Source: Enoplolaimus lenunculus
Taxonomy: Eukaryota; Nematoda; Enoplea; Enoplida; Thoracostomopsidae
Assembly: GCA_030248215.1 (NCBI GenBank)
Contig: JASANG010003665.1
Span: forward strand, 176,146 to 240,145
Length of the DNA stretch: 64,000 nucleotides
Direction of reading: 5' to 3'
In this document: in pieces, positions 10,701-23,470 of the stretch
Layout: each line of letters starts with the position of its first letter
Numbering within the stretch: the first letter of the stretch is position 1
Notes under the pieces: model-generated
What the model saw: the letters and a program-made list of their open reading frames with translations, nothing else
The model's database searches: none
Told to the model about the DNA's origin: nothing
Program-made: the position numbers and the translations under genes

Positions 10701-13700
10701 TTATATGTCGTTAAAATGTATTTGTAAAATATCATCGTATGCTATAACCAGTTATGCTGGTCAGTATGCAAATTAACTGTATATGGGGATAGCTTTAGCT
10801 ATCTCCATATTCAGTATTGATCTTGAACACTTAGCAAATTGACGCATATGTTTACAGTTGTTTTCTACTTTCATCGGCACTTTTCTTCTTCTTGATTTAC
10901 TTAGTTTGCGGAATACGACGTTGGATTTATTGTATATTTGCGGAGTCATTGAATGAATTTAGAATTTGGTTGAACTTCTTGGGGTACAGTTGTATTACTT
11001 GGGGTGTCGCGCAGGTTGCGGTAGGCAACATACGCTGCGGACACGTTCCGGGGAAATTAATGTAACCGGAGTTGTTTTGTTTGGAGTTGAACTGAAGTTA
11101 TTCGAAGTTTAGGGTTTAAGGAGATTGGAGTACTGGAGTATTGCTGGAATATATTGGAGTTGTTTATTGGAGTTTATTTAGTATTAGTATCGGAGTTTGG
11201 AGTTTATAAGGAGTCATTGATAATATTTAATATTAGCGTAAGTTTAGCCACTGACATGACATGACATAATTCCGTTCAGCGTTGATATGGTATTGACCGT
11301 CTCGTCGCTATCGGAGCAAAAATGACATCACGTACAAGCCCCCGCCATATTAAACGATGCCGTGCGTCGTCACATGCGGACTGTAAACTGTTAATTTTTT
11401 TCAAATTTCTTTTCTTTCTTACGTAGTGAACACATTTTGCTTTTTGAGACGTTCTTTTAATAAAGCTTGTGAGAGACGAAGCCTAACTGAAATTAGAGTT
11501 GGATTTTAAAAAAGCCTAAGATTTGCTAAAGTGAGATACTGGAGTGGTATATGGTCGCTCATAGACCTTCGCTCTCGTTTGATAAGTTCAGTAACTGAAT
11601 GACAATACGTACGTATATAAGTACGTATATTATAATATTTTTCAGGTATGTGGTCTCGGATTAATTGGAGTCGGCTTATGGCTAAGATATGATACAACTG
11701 TGGTTGATCATGTGGAAAGAAATATCGATCCTCAAAACGTTGATGAATTTTTCGTTGGTCTCTTTGTTGTAATCGGTGTTGGGTTTGTGATGGCATTTCT
11801 TGGCTTTTTTGGATGCGTTGGCGCTTTACGTCTTTCCCCTTGCTTGTTGTTAACGGTTAGTCATAGCAAGAGTTGAGGATATATCATAACAAGAGTGTGC
11901 AACTGGGTACATTTTGTGTATAAAAGAATGTTCCAAGCACACATTGTTTTTTGGCCTTGAAACACCATATTTAAAGGGGTATTTGTTAAGTTTAGTATGC
12001 TACTCATAAGCTGGCTTCTCCACAGCGGGGGGCCCAGCACTTTTGGAAATTTTCATTTTCCTCTCGGCGAAAATTGTGCCGCCCTCCGGAAAGGCCCCCC
12101 GCCGAATTTTCGGCCGCCCCCCAGCAAAATGCCTCCCAGCAAATTTTTTTGCTGGGGGCCCCCAGGACTTTTCTAAGCCAAAAATTTTCAATGTTAAAAC
12201 ATAAAGACCTGGACTTTTTTTGAGGCGGACATTCGGCAAAATGTGATTTTATATTACGCTGAGTATTCATAATTTTTTAATAGCGTTACAAATACCGGTA
12301 GTAATCAGTACAATTCAATAAGAACTGAAAAAAGCACAATTATATAGAGACCGTTTCAGGGCATACAGCATTCGAAAGTACCTTGCAGCAACAAGTTCAA
12401 ACCGCCTGAGCCTTATGATAAACTGAAGCTGTGACTAATATATAAAATATATGTTAATCACAGTTTCAATTATAGATTATCTATATTTTATATAATTGTG
12501 CTTCTTTCAACTTCTGGTAAAGTTGTCAGTAATATTGGTTAAAATTATTATTAGCGTTTGCGGGGAATTTTTGTCATGTTGAGCGATGAGTTATCTTCAG
12601 TTGAGTTGGAAACAAGATCTAGAATAACAAAATGGTCCAAAAAGTCGGCTTGCAAAATTTTAAGCCTGCCCCCAGGACCCCCAGATCATCTGGGGCCCCC
12701 CAGGAAAACTGCCCCCCAAGAAACTCCTGGGATCCACCCAAGAAACACCCCCCGGCGGAAATTGTGAAGCTGTGGAGAAGCCAGATAAGTAAGCACACAT
12801 CGTTTTTATGTGTTAAACAATTATATTTGACACCCCTCCTTAAATAATGGGGTACGTACAGTAGATTCTAATATCTTTAATAGGGATGCGCCGATTAATC
12901 GGCATCGGCACTTTTCTTGAGTATCGGCATCGGCAATAATCGGCACTTTTCTTGAGTATCGGCATCGGCACTGCAAAAAATGCCGATTCTGTGCCGATAC
13001 TTTTTGCACATAACTGTAAGTTGGAATGCTATCAATTTCATTTCTGGACGCACAATAGTGTGTCTGCTCAGGGAAATTGTTATCTCTTGCGTTTGTGTTT
13101 GAAAAAAATTAATTGAAATTAATAATGTAATGTAGTATTCTATCTGCTTATTAAACTTGGTCTACTAAAGTTGGAATCGACATCAGTTCGGCATCGGCTA
13201 AATTCCAAAATAAGAATCGGCATCGGCAAAAGTTTTGGTATCGTATCGGCACATCCCTAATCTTCAAGCTGTTGTTTATACACCTCTAAATAATTGGGTC
13301 AAACAAAAACGCATCGCCCGGTGGTAAGTTTTGTAGCATGGGGAAACGCAGAGTTGCATTCTCTACTTCTTTTGTTAAACAGTATCATGCACTCTTGGTC
13401 ATAGTTAACTCAATAAGAACAATTGAAAACCCTTAATCTCATTAGTTAAGTTGAGTAAGTTGAGTCATTGTACATATCCTTGTTTAGAGTTAATGCTTCT
13501 CGTTCTCAGTGTTAGAGTTGTTTTTTTCTGGTTAGACTTACGTGCCGAAACTAAAACAGAACATTGGAAATAGAAAAAGTTTTCTTTTGTGATATGTCAT
13601 TTATTATTCTGAATTAGTGTTTCGTTAGAATTCTGCAATTTGAAAGTGCAAGTTTTTGTATCAAAACAAGCAGATGCAGTGGTTGTACAGCCCTGTGCAC

Positions 13701-16700
13701 ACTTAGGTATGGAAGTCTCGGTCTCGGCAAGTATCGGTCTTCGTTTTTGAGTCTCACTGGTCAGGAACCGAGACCAGATGTCGAAGATTCAGCAAAAATA
13801 TACGGCTGAATTGTTGAAGTGATGTCTAAAAATACAATTTCACTGAATCGATGATTTTTATAGATACATACACAATAATTATGAGCCAATATCCGAAAAA
13901 CTTAAAAACTACGAAAAGTGCATTAGAAGTTATTTTGAAAATTTTAATTTTTTCGGCGATGTCGAAAAATTGACCGTGGCTGACACATGTTATGTCCGGT
14001 CTCGACAGTCAGGTCTCGGTCTCGAATGTTGGTTTTTAATCGAGACTACCCATCCCTGCTCACACGTGCAAGTTTTTGCAGCAAAACTTGCACGTGCAAC
14101 TATAATTGGTTAGTTCGATCGCAAAGCAGCTTTGAAGTTCTTGCAGACGCAAATAGGTAATTCACTGGAATTCACGGCATTACGTTTGATTCTCACGTGT
14201 AAGCGCAGGTTGCCAGTCGATGCTGACAAGAATAGTTTAAAAAATTTCGAGCAGAGCCTTGTTCATACACGAATGTTTCTTACAACTGAAACTTTCAGCT
14301 GCAAATTGTTTTCGAAAATTCATTCGGAGAAATTGCTTGCAGCTGCATTTTTCATTCATGACGAATATACGCAAGAATTAATTGATTTTTATGAATAGCT
14401 TGCATGTCGAATAATCATTGACTCGAGTGATAAAATATAGAATATTACGTGTTGATATTTATTGCATAGGTCAGCAAACATTTATATAAAATAGTGCAAT
14501 TTGCAAGTGCAAATTACAGTTACGAGTTGTTACTTTCATGTATTCGTGGGGTGTTATGCAATATAGCAAACCATATGTATGTGTATTTTAGTTTCTGTGT
14601 TTACTGCTGATGTTGGTTGCGTTTGAAATCTTGGGTTGTGTTGTTCTGTTTGTTTACAGACGTGAAGTAAGTAAAACAAATTTAATACAATTACGTAGAA
14701 CCAGTCGTAGTGGGACTACATGTATTGAGCGAAGCTCGAACACACGTAAGCAGTTATGCCAATATGCAAATTAGTTATTAGCTAACTATTCATTTAGTGG
14801 TTTCGGAGGTTTTCAAACAATTTATTCAGATTCCTTGCACTCAAAAACCCTTCAGTAACCCTAATAATTTGAGAAATAATTTAAAAAGCCATTATTTAGG
14901 CTTATCAATTAAGCGAATGTGCAAAAATTAGCTATTAGCTAACTATTCGATAATCGGTTTTGAAAATTAGTAGACAATTTATTCAGATTCCTCGCACCCA
15001 AAAACCTATTATTGCTGAAATTAGATTGTAACCCTAATAATTAGTGAAATATTGCATAAACGCCTAATTTACGCTTATCAATTATGTTTATATGGAAATT
15101 ATTTATTAGCTAACTACTTAGTTATCGGGTTTAGACGTTTGTAAATAATTTATTCAGATTCGTCGCACCCAAAAACCTTCAGTGAGCCCTAAAAATTATT
15201 GAAATAATTTAAAAAGTAATAATTTTCTTGTCAATTAAGCTAATATGTAAATTAGCTATTTATTAACTAACACTATTCAATTATCGGTGTTGCAGGTTTG
15301 TAAACAATTTGTTCAGATTCCTCGCACCCAAAAACCCTTTAGTGTTTAGGCTTATAAATTATGCTAATATGCAAATTAGCTATTAGCTAACTATTCATTT
15401 ATCGGTTTTGGAGGTTTGTACACAATTTATTCAAATTCCTCAAACCTAAAAACCGTTTAGTGCTGGAATTATATCGTTTTAACCGTAATAATTAGTGAAA
15501 TATTGTAAAAAGTATTAATTTAGGCTTATAAACTATGCTAATAATATGTAAAATATCTATTAGCTAACTACTCATTTATCAATTTTGGAGGTTTGTAAAC
15601 AGTCTATGCAGATTCCTCGCACACAAAAATTCTTTAATGCTGATTTTAGACTGCTTGTAACTGTAATAATTAGTGAAATAATGTAGAAAGTCCTAATTTA
15701 GGCCTAATTAATTATGCAAAGTAGCCTATAGCTAATAAACGGCTTAAAATTTCGAAACCCCAATGCGATGTTAACACCCCAGGAGAATTGGCTTTGAAAC
15801 AAAAAAAGTTTATCAAAATCGGTTCAGCCGTTAATGAGATTCTTTTCGGACGGACGGACGTCCACCTTTCGACCCAAAGTACAAAACATAAAACGATTCG
15901 CGAAACTCCGAGCTTCACTCGGGGTTTTGCTTCACTCGGTAACTGCAGATCAAAAATTTCATATCTCATGAGAGAACAGTTGGTTTTTGTTGAGCGAAGC
16001 GTGCGAGACTAGCTTTTTATGTTCGCAAGATTCTCTCGCCAGGCCTGAAAACTTGATAAATGTCGCTTAAGTACGGGCTTAATGGTAAATTGGAAAAGTT
16101 ACTGCAATATTCGTCACTTCGTTAGGTTTATTAGTGATCTGATTTTAACAGCAACAGATTTTTTGACAATGGATCTACATCGTATGTGTTTGAAAATCTC
16201 CAAAACGGATATTATATATTAGGGTACAACTGAAATTTCTGTTACGATATTTGTTTATCTTAAGCTTTCGGTAAGTTTTCACTGGAATTTAAGTTCCGGT
16301 ATTAAATTTTGGTTATTCGAAGTTAAATATTTTACTAAAAGTGACGAGGAAAAATAAAATAGATTTCATTGAAAGAAGCTCGGTGTTTCATGAAGCGTTT
16401 TATATTTGTTCTCGGGGTCGAAAGGCGGATGTTCGTCCGAAAAGAATCTCAGGAACCGCTGAACCGTGTTTGAAAGCTTTCATTCTGGCGTGTTAACCTC
16501 GCATTGGTGTTCTAAAATTTTAAGCGTTTATTAGCCACATACTAATTTGTATAATTGGCTAAGTCTAAATTGGGACTTTTTAAGATATTTAACCAATTAT
16601 TCCGGTTGAAAGCAATGCATTTTCAGTCCTAAAAGGTTTTTGGGTGCGAGGAATCTAAATAAAATGTTCGTAAACATTCGGAACCGATAAATCGATAAAT

Positions 16701-19700
16701 TAAAATATTGGTGCCTTCTGTCGGGTTTTGCGGGAGCTGAAAAACCGACCGTGCCGTGAATGAATAATGCTCTAGTATATGTAATTCATCGAAGCTCGGA
16801 GTTTCACGAAGCTCGAGAAACTCAAGAACCGCTGAACCGATTTTGATACGTAAACTTTTTTGTTTGAAAGCTTTTTATCCTGGAGTGTTAACCTCACCAC
16901 ATTGGGGTTTTAAAACGTTATGCTGTTTATCAGCTACAGGCTGATTTGCATAATTGGTTAAGCCTAAATTAGTACTTCTTACTGTATTTCACTATTTATT
17001 AAGGATAATTAGGACTTTATTTCACTGATTGTTAGGGTTACAAGCATTCAAATGCAGTACTAGAGAGTTTTTGGGTGTGAGAAATTTGAGCAAATTGTCA
17101 GTCAATCTCCAAGACAGATAATTGAATAGTTAGCTAATAGTCAATTGCATATTAGCTTAATTAGAAAACCTAAATCAGGACTTTTTAAATTATTTCACAA
17201 GTATCTCCGAGCGTCGCTCAATACATGTAGTTTTACTACGACTGGTATATGCGTGTGGTGTGTAATGGCGCGTTAGCATAATTTAGCCAGAGTCTGATCG
17301 CAGCGCATTAAGTTTATTACTTTACAATAGGCAAAATCACGTCTTAGCAGTAGCTTCGCAACAAGGAATTGCAAGCAAAATGTCGCGTGACACGATATGA
17401 TATTATTCAAAACATATAAATGAATAGTTAGCTTCTAATTAATTTTCATATTAGCTATGCCAAATATGTCAGTTGAGCACGGTTCCGCTAGGTATTTGAA
17501 TTTGCTGTGTACTACGTACGTAATGACTTTTCGTACTTGTAGGAGTATTTTTAACCGTTATCGAAAGTAAAAATACGTAAGTTTTGAATATTTTTATCTG
17601 TTCAAAATTGAAAGTAAATCGCCGCCAATTTATGTACTTTATTAATCCTTTGGCCACTGTTCCCACATACCCTTCGAACAGATTCGGGACAAAGCCCACT
17701 ATCTCAAAACACCATCAGTGTAATCCCTTCTCCAAAGCTATAGTGTTGTTTTTGATCCCAGGCAAATGGAATAACCTGGACAATTTTTTAACATTGCGTG
17801 GCGTGGATGTTATAACGTGGATGACCCATGATTTTTACGCAATCCTTAAATGTCTTGAACGCGAAAATACAACTATTTGTGCTTTGACACAATAAAATCA
17901 AAAATATTTTTAATTTCCTTTCAAAAACATAATTTTGGACAACCGGTGGGGTCATTCTATTTCTCAAATCGCTGTATAACCAGGAAAACAGGGAGACGTT
18001 GCTCCACAATCGTTGGATTTCAGTGTTGGTTGGCGAAATGTGCAGATACTTCCGGGCCAAAGCTGCGATTCTAGGGAAATTTTTGTGATTGATTACTACT
18101 TTTTCAACTCTTTGGTCTGGATTTGCAAATTACCGAGACATAAAAAAGCGAGACCGAGACTAGCCAAATCCCCAGACTTAACGAGACCGAGACCGCCCAT
18201 CCCTGCTGCGATATGTGTACACGTTCAGTAACTAGGATTATTCTTTGTTAAGGCTCGTAAATACGTAGAAGATAGTATGCGCGATATCATATTAACCCGG
18301 TATGGTGCTTCAGATGCAGAAAATTTGACTCGATTAGTCGACTTTGTACAAAGCAATGTAAGTTGTGTTTTTGGTAACTTGAAGTTTTTTGATGTACTTA
18401 GTACCTACGTCCTACATATGTACAGTTAAATATAAAGTTAGCTTTACAGAAGCGTTTAGATACAATAAAAATAATATTAGTTTTACAACGTAGCGTACAT
18501 CCCTGTTGAATTAATTAGTTTGCGTTGAGATTACTTTTTTAAGCAGAGTTGGAAAATGTTTAAATAGTCAAGCAGGATGTGGTCTTTGTTTTAGTTACGG
18601 TGCTGCGGTGTTGGAGATTACAGAGATTGGGTTCATTCAAAGTATTCGTTGCAAAACTTTGAGGTTCCTATGTTAAGCCCAAATGGAGCGGACAGTAATG
18701 ACTACTTTGCCAGTGGGCAACGAGGATTTCCGAACGATGACATTGGAACTATCGCTGATCATTATAATACAGATGGTAAAAAATTTTGTTTTATTTTTAC
18801 TAAATTTAGTGTGATTGGAAACAGTTTCGGTTTTGATACAATGTAAGTTTATACAACCCTGAGCTGTCTACGTGGCTTTCATTGATCTCAATCATTTGAT
18901 TGCAGAATATTCCGCAAGAGAACCCGTTGGACGTGTTCCACGATCGTGTTGCAATAAGGATGGACTGCTCACGTATTTTTCGGAATGTGGCGCTGTGTTT
19001 AATATTGGTCCTCTTTATACGTATGAGCATTATTTGTACAGAAACGTAAGTCTATCTTTTTACTAATGTACAGTAGCGGTCAAATTAAGTGCTCAATTCT
19101 TACGGATGGGTGCACGCAGTTGCATGCACTAATGCAGCGTTCACAATATCTTTTCTCAGTTGCGCACCAAAAACGTCATATGGTAACGCGTGTAACAGCT
19201 CTCTCTCTGGGACACACGTTAGGGTAAGGTTGAACATGTGTAACGCAGGTTGTGTGCGCTGAGACTATTAATGGTTTTAAAATTTAGCTTAAACATTGTT
19301 AGTTAATGTATCAGCGCGTTTCGATAACGGCTGAAGATTTGATATCTAATTAGCGAATTCACAACTTGAAATATTTTGTATTTCGTTTGACTGTGATAGC
19401 TTTGCAAAGTTGAGCATATTAGCTTCAGGGATGTAGCCAAGCTCTCTTCTTGGAAATGCGTTCGAGGCTTGAAATAGTGTTCGCCATAGTTGGCTCTGTT
19501 GTGTTTTTACAGGTAAGTTTAATTGCGAAATGCTTGTTTGTTTTATTTTTTGCTTTAGGAGCAGGTGCATTTTGTTTTATGAAAGAAATACGATGTGAAA
19601 TCTTAGCACATCAAGTAAAAATTGTGCTGTTAAAATATCAAACAGGCATGCTACGTGATCAATATTTTCAGATAATTTTTGTAGGTAATCTTCCAATATG

Positions 19701-19910
19701 ATACAATACGTATATAGTCGCTTCTGTATCCGAACGTTGTATGTATTATTTTTAATAATATTCTTTGTTTATTAAAAGCCGTTTACAAATTAACCTAGCA
19801 CCATATTGTAAAAAATATGCTTCTTTTAGATATTCAGCATTGTTTTGTCAATAGTGGTGTGCTGTTTTTCGCGGCGGTACAAACCGTTGCCGCAGAAACC
19901 GCGATATTAA
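7742..19910 (+). CDS. Tetraspanin, complete, 8 exons, about 311 residues
   Basis: A four-pass membrane scaffold protein. Exons are 7742-7801, 11646-11855, 14592-14666, 18253-18357, 18595-18775, 18906-19045, 19429-19512 and 19830-19910. All borders are GT-AG and phases match throughout. Exon 1 encodes 20 residues ending LFVLNLTFW and splices to VCGLGLIGVGLWL, completing transmembrane segment 1. TM2 is near residues 56-77, TM3 91-112 and TM4 272-297. The large extracellular loop has the defining CCG (153-155), then PRSCC (222-226), FSEC (235-238) and GC (258-259): six cysteines in all. It therefore lacks the extra pair of the eight-cysteine TspanC8 group. The small cysteine-rich start (MNCC) and the CC before the RRY tail are possible palmitoylation sites. 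The ortholog is uncertain. Introns 1-3 hold a LINE, MITEs and a foldback-like element. Confidence 0.92.
7911..8046 (+). repeat. 68-bp tandem duplication in tetraspanin intron 1
   Basis: Two copies of a 68-bp unit start TGGTGCTATATG at 7911 and 7979. Each contains GCACGAGTAT and TGCACATACACAAGCT. Part of the same unit occurs inverted near 49589-49650, beside the tRNA-derived SINE, so it belongs to a dispersed repeat. Confidence 0.7.
8300..10560 (+). mobile_element. Non-LTR retrotransposon (LINE), internally deleted and frameshifted
   Basis: In tetraspanin intron 1, same strand as the gene. The C-terminal end of the endonuclease (SNQIDFVLINKR, then YRGADVYSDHYLLMSKLHLR) lies at 8305-8470, with a frame change near 8370. 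Reverse transcriptase blocks at 8849-9478 include SSGRDEIAPEFLKYGG, VIVPLHKKGD, NYRGISLLSVPGK and QGGFRKGRG, ended by a stop. An in-frame LIDFKAA trace follows, then a deletion of the central palm near 9540-9600. The catalytic DYADDLLLL box is near 9667, then FKYLGSRLTD and the C-terminal helical domain (LEVFQNNCLRRITGI, LLQKRRLQLFGDVARM) to about 10368. It is inactive. The exact clade is not clear; the layout suggests the I/Jockey-like group. The 3' end is near 10560. Confidence 0.85.
11075..11215 (+). repeat. Degenerate TTGGAGT-type simple repeat
   Basis: GGAGT recurs about every 7-15 bases in variants such as TTGGAGTACTGGAGTATT. It lies inside tetraspanin intron 1 and is non-coding. Confidence 0.55.
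12011..12784. mobile_element. Inverted-repeat DNA transposon (MITE), copy 1, 5-bp target duplication
   Basis: A 774-bp element in tetraspanin intron 2. The left end is CTGGCTTCTCCACAGCGGGG; the right end is its inverse, GCTGTGGAGAAGCCAG. A 5-bp duplication, ATAAG, flanks it at 12006-12010 and 12785-12789. G- or C-rich blocks near both ends, such as GCTGGGGGCCCCCAGG, surround an AT-rich core. It has no coding capacity. A second copy in the same orientation is at 32271-33077 with its own 5-bp duplication. I cannot place it confidently in a named superfamily. Confidence 0.85.
12881..13259. mobile_element. hAT-type MITE, TAGGGATGCGCCGAT family
   Basis: 379 bp with inverted ends: TAGGGATGCGCCGATTAATC on the left and TATCGGCACATCCCTA on the right. 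The 8-bp duplication ATCTTTAA / ATCTTCAA flanks it with one mismatch. The interior repeats CGGCATCGGC. Relatives lie at 28078-28451 and 50490-51178. Confidence 0.85.
13704..14058. mobile_element. MITE with GTCTCGGTCTCG inverted ends
   Basis: About 355 bp in tetraspanin intron 2. The left end is TAGGTATGGAAGTCTCGGTC. The right end, AATCGAGACTACCCATCCCT, is its diverged inverse. The ends resemble hAT MITEs, but a clean 8-bp duplication could not be fixed. The same end sequence recurs at the right end of the repeat at 17460-18204 and the left end of that at 22975-23470. Confidence 0.65.
14701..17245. mobile_element. Foldback-like element with inverted arrays of tandem monomers
   Basis: The left end reads CCAGTCGTAGTGGGACTACA then TGTATTGAGCGAAGCTCG. 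The right end is the inverse, TACATGTAGTTTTACTACGACTGG. The left arm (about 14760-15720) has six degenerate monomers of roughly 120-180 bp, each with a CAGATTCCTCGCACCC-like core. The right arm (about 16390-17200) has fewer, in reverse orientation. Each arm ends inward in a module with CAAAACATAAAACGATTCGC or its inverse. There is no coding region. The element starts only 34 bp after the exon 3 donor site of the tetraspanin. Confidence 0.7.
17460..18204. mobile_element. Non-autonomous element with GAGACCGAGACCG end, copy A
   Basis: Inside tetraspanin intron 3, directly before exon 4. Some 400 bp (17640-18040) match 23090-23460 in the same orientation. Shared blocks include CAAAGCTATAGT, TTTTTAACATTGCGT, GGATGACCCAT and CTCAAATCGCTGTATAACCA. 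The right end, AGACCGAGACCGCCCATCCC, matches the inverted ends of the MITE at 13704. The left border is approximate. Confidence 0.6.
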
Positions 19911-22059
19911 ATTCACAACGGTATTCTATTGTTCATGATAAACATTGCGTATTTTTTCAATATTCCCCATTATTTGCGTCATTATTTAAGTGCGTGAAAT
20001 ATAATTGCACGATTTCTTAACTTGATGTACATATCCTTTTGATTTATATACACTTTACCGTGCACATACAACGACAGTACCAAATTTGAATATATGCACT
20101 GGCTTTAACACATACCCAAACATTTGTGCTACTAAATGATAGAGACGTTCCGGGGCCCGGATTTTTACCTGGGCCTCGGGGGCGGGGCCTGCCAAATACA
20201 TCATTAAACTTCAAATTTTTTGTACCTTTTACGTAAGCATGTACCTCGGAGTATTATCGCGTCACGTGTTGCAAAGCTGTTGTAGTGCTTAAAAAAAGTT
20301 TGCACAGCAGCAGTGTTTTGCAATCGCACATTACCCGAACTAAAAACTAACACTGGGCTATCTGATGTATATTTAGGAAATGACTTGGGTTTGTTACTTT
20401 AATTTTGGCAACCTCTGTTTGTCTACAGCCACGTAAAGAAATACATAACTGAACAGTGTTCTGTGTTCGCTACATTGTAATCGCGTTTGATTTTGGTTGG
20501 TCACAATAACTTTATTCGATTTCGAAACGCCGTCGCAGACGCCGTTCGCTTTACGATAGAAAATTTCAATACTAAGCAATCGTGTTTTGAACGACTCATA
20601 CTTTTACGTATTTAAGTGTTTTACAAAACCCCAATAGCACTCTGAGAAAACTATTTATAGAGTTACATGTGATTTATACATGAAATTAAATTTTTCCAAC
20701 ATTAATTCTTAAGCAGTGTGTTTTTATGTTAAGATTAAGACTATATTAAATTCTACCAAAATTAATTGTTAAGTAGCGTGTTGTTGTATTAAGACTATTA
20801 TTTGCTGATCTTGGACTATTACACAGCTCTTTGTGGTTTGATGCCATTTTATCGTATCTAGTCGTCAGATGCATTAATTTTACATGTGGATCTCATGTGT
20901 TGCTGCCTGATGTTTTTTAATATCTATAGTTTGTCTGTAGTCGCTGATAAAGCGAGCGTACCATGGAAGGTTGATAATAAAGGACTATGTCTATGCAATG
21001 CATTCTATTATTCGGCCATTTTAACTGAATTTCAGTTTTAATTTTTTTGTTTGTGTATGAAATATATGAAACTGACAACGTGTTTAAGTATGACAATACT
21101 CCATGCTGTATTTCGCAAAAGCGATTCCGTGCTTACTAATTTATTTTACGTTACGTATTACAACTGGCAGTCTTCAGTATAATAATTAATGTTCGAGTAT
21201 GTATACTTAAATAAACTTTGACGCTTTTGTTTCCTATTGATGCAGTAGTTTCAATCTAAAACGGTAAACCGAATCTAAAAGTGTTAAAAATTTCGGCTAA
21301 CGTAAACAACAGGACCGTAACAACCATATTCCTACTTCCATGCGCAAGGATAAGTCTATGCCTAACCAAAAAGTGTGTTAGGCTTACTTTAGTGCAATTC
21401 CTTGGAAGGACGGGTCCACCAGCAGAGTGTATCGGGATATCCGTTTTCGCGGGGTGCACGTTATAACCAGAGCAGCGTGTGAAGTTTTCTAAATGCAATC
21501 AAATATGATTATACAATCTTATCATCGGCGAACAACCTAGTTTTACCGGTGATGGGTGTAATGTTCCATGTTATCCGGTGTTACATTTTTTGCTCTGGTT
21601 TGTTTTCAATGTTACCAATAAAAAGTTTTTGTAGTGCGCGGGTATATATACCCCTGGGTAAGAAAAATTCCGTGGCTGAAAAATCTACCCTCTACACTTC
21701 TGGGTAGCACAAATTTTCAAAGCGATAGGCAACTTTTCATTTAGTAATAGATAAAGGTGGCGCTATCAAAAGACGGAGCTTTCGAACACTAAATTACTTT
21801 TCATACACAAGGACTGCTGCATGACTGCCAAGCAATATTCACCAGAAACCAACTACTCACAAAAATTGTCAAAAATTTAGTTCAATATTATTGCCGAGGT
21901 TTGGATACAGAAATTTTTTCATCATCTCCACCTACTTCAGTGGCGAAACAATGCAAATTATTGCAAGGATTTTTTACGCAAGAGCATTTCGGATATGCGG
22001 ATACATATTTCATTTCGGATACATATCCGGATATTTTTCATGATATACGGTGCCCCTCT

Positions 22060-22920
22060 AATTAGGGTTTAGGGACTCCATCCGCTCACGGAATCTTATC
22101 GATACGGACTCCTATTGATTGAAGTGTCAGAATGCGACCCTCTCTTATTACCCGCCCTCTTATTTGGGTCCCTACAGTATATCAGAAACGCAGAGCGATA
22201 AAGGGCGGATTAAAGTAAATAACAGTGCCTAACCGAGTAACAGTTGGCACCCTCGGGAGATGCCAAATAAATATCTCAGTCCCTCCTCTTATTCGGGTCA
22301 CTACAGTACTCTTGTCACTATTATTTGTTTGTTTGGACATGAGAAAACCTTGTTTTAACAGTATTACGATTTTTACTGGATTCCACCGGACTTAGGTACA
22401 TGATGCTTCAAAATTGGATGAAATGGTTAAAATTGTCAGATATGTGTCAAAGGTTACGTACTCAGAATCAATTCAGGTAAAATTTCAGCCGAGGGTTCAT
22501 TCAACCTCGCTAGTTAAATTCTGCATAGGTTTACCAAAAAATTGTAGCGTTTCTTGGCTTTAACGTTTGGAGCAGTTTTAAAGAGTTAATTGTACGGGTT
22601 TCTTGCAAAAATAATCGAAAATAAATTTCTTGATAACCCTTTACAAATATTAGCTAAACATAGCCAAATTAAATATATGCTGTTACTGTAAGTACCTAAT
22701 TTCCCTTCACTTCCAGCTCCTGCAAACTTTGCTGAAATCCGGCCGGCTATTATTCCTGCATTTTTCACATCCGGTTACGCCCTGGCTTCTGTTGTTTCTT
22801 CAGTAACGTAATTACTGTAGTGACCTGAATAAGAGGAGGATAACAAGGGGGGTCCGCATTTTGAGTCCCAATCAATAGGAGTCTGTATTTCTAATAAGAG
22901 TCAGTAAGCAAATAAATTTT
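22060..22920. mobile_element. Inverted-repeat element, ACTCCTATTGATTG arms
   Basis: The left arm, about 22075-22190, contains ACGGACTCCTATTGATTG and CCCTCTTATTTGGGTCCCTA. The right arm, about 22800-22910, contains the inverse: GTAGTGACCTGAATAAGAGG and CAATCAATAGGAGTCTGTAT. The CTCTTATTCGGGTCACTACAG block also occurs alone at 22290-22315 and 23530-23565, so at least two copies are overlaid. Non-coding. Confidence 0.55.
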
Positions 22921-22974
22921 GTATAAACCCTAATTAGAGTGCAGAAATATCTATCTCTAATTGTAGTGTATCAG

Positions 22975-23470
22975 GTATGGGCAATCTCGGTCAAAAAGTG
23001 AGACCGAAACTGAGACCGGTTTTGAATATTTTATCTGCACTGAATTGCCTAAACTAATAAATCGTGGCTAAACTTTATTTTTTACTTTATTTTTCACTTG
23101 GTACTTTCCCCATATCCTTCGAAAAGGTTCGGGCAGATCCCACTATCTTAATATACCCCACCCTCAGTAAAACCCTAACTCAAAGCTATAGTATTGTTTT
23201 TCATCGCGAGCACCGAATAGACGGAGAATTTTTTAACATTGCGTAGACGTTATAAATGCGGATGACCCATATTTTTCACACGATGCCATAAATATTTTAA
23301 ACATGAAAATGCGACTATTTCTGCTTTGTCACAATAAGATTAAGTTGTTTTGTGTTTTCTTTCAAAAAGTAGAATTTTGGGTAACCGGAAGGGTCATTCT
23401 GTTTCTCAAATCGCTGTATAACCAGGTAGCGGCGCTCCACAATCGCTCGCTCTCTGTGTTGGTAGGTTAA
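22975..23470. mobile_element. Non-autonomous element with GAGACCG end, copy B
   Basis: This copy begins CAGGTATGGGCAATCTCGGT and shares about 400 bp with 17640-18040 in the same orientation. Its right end is lost near 23470, where the CTCTTATTCAGGTCACTACAG element begins soon after. It shows the left terminus that copy A lacks. Confidence 0.6.
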
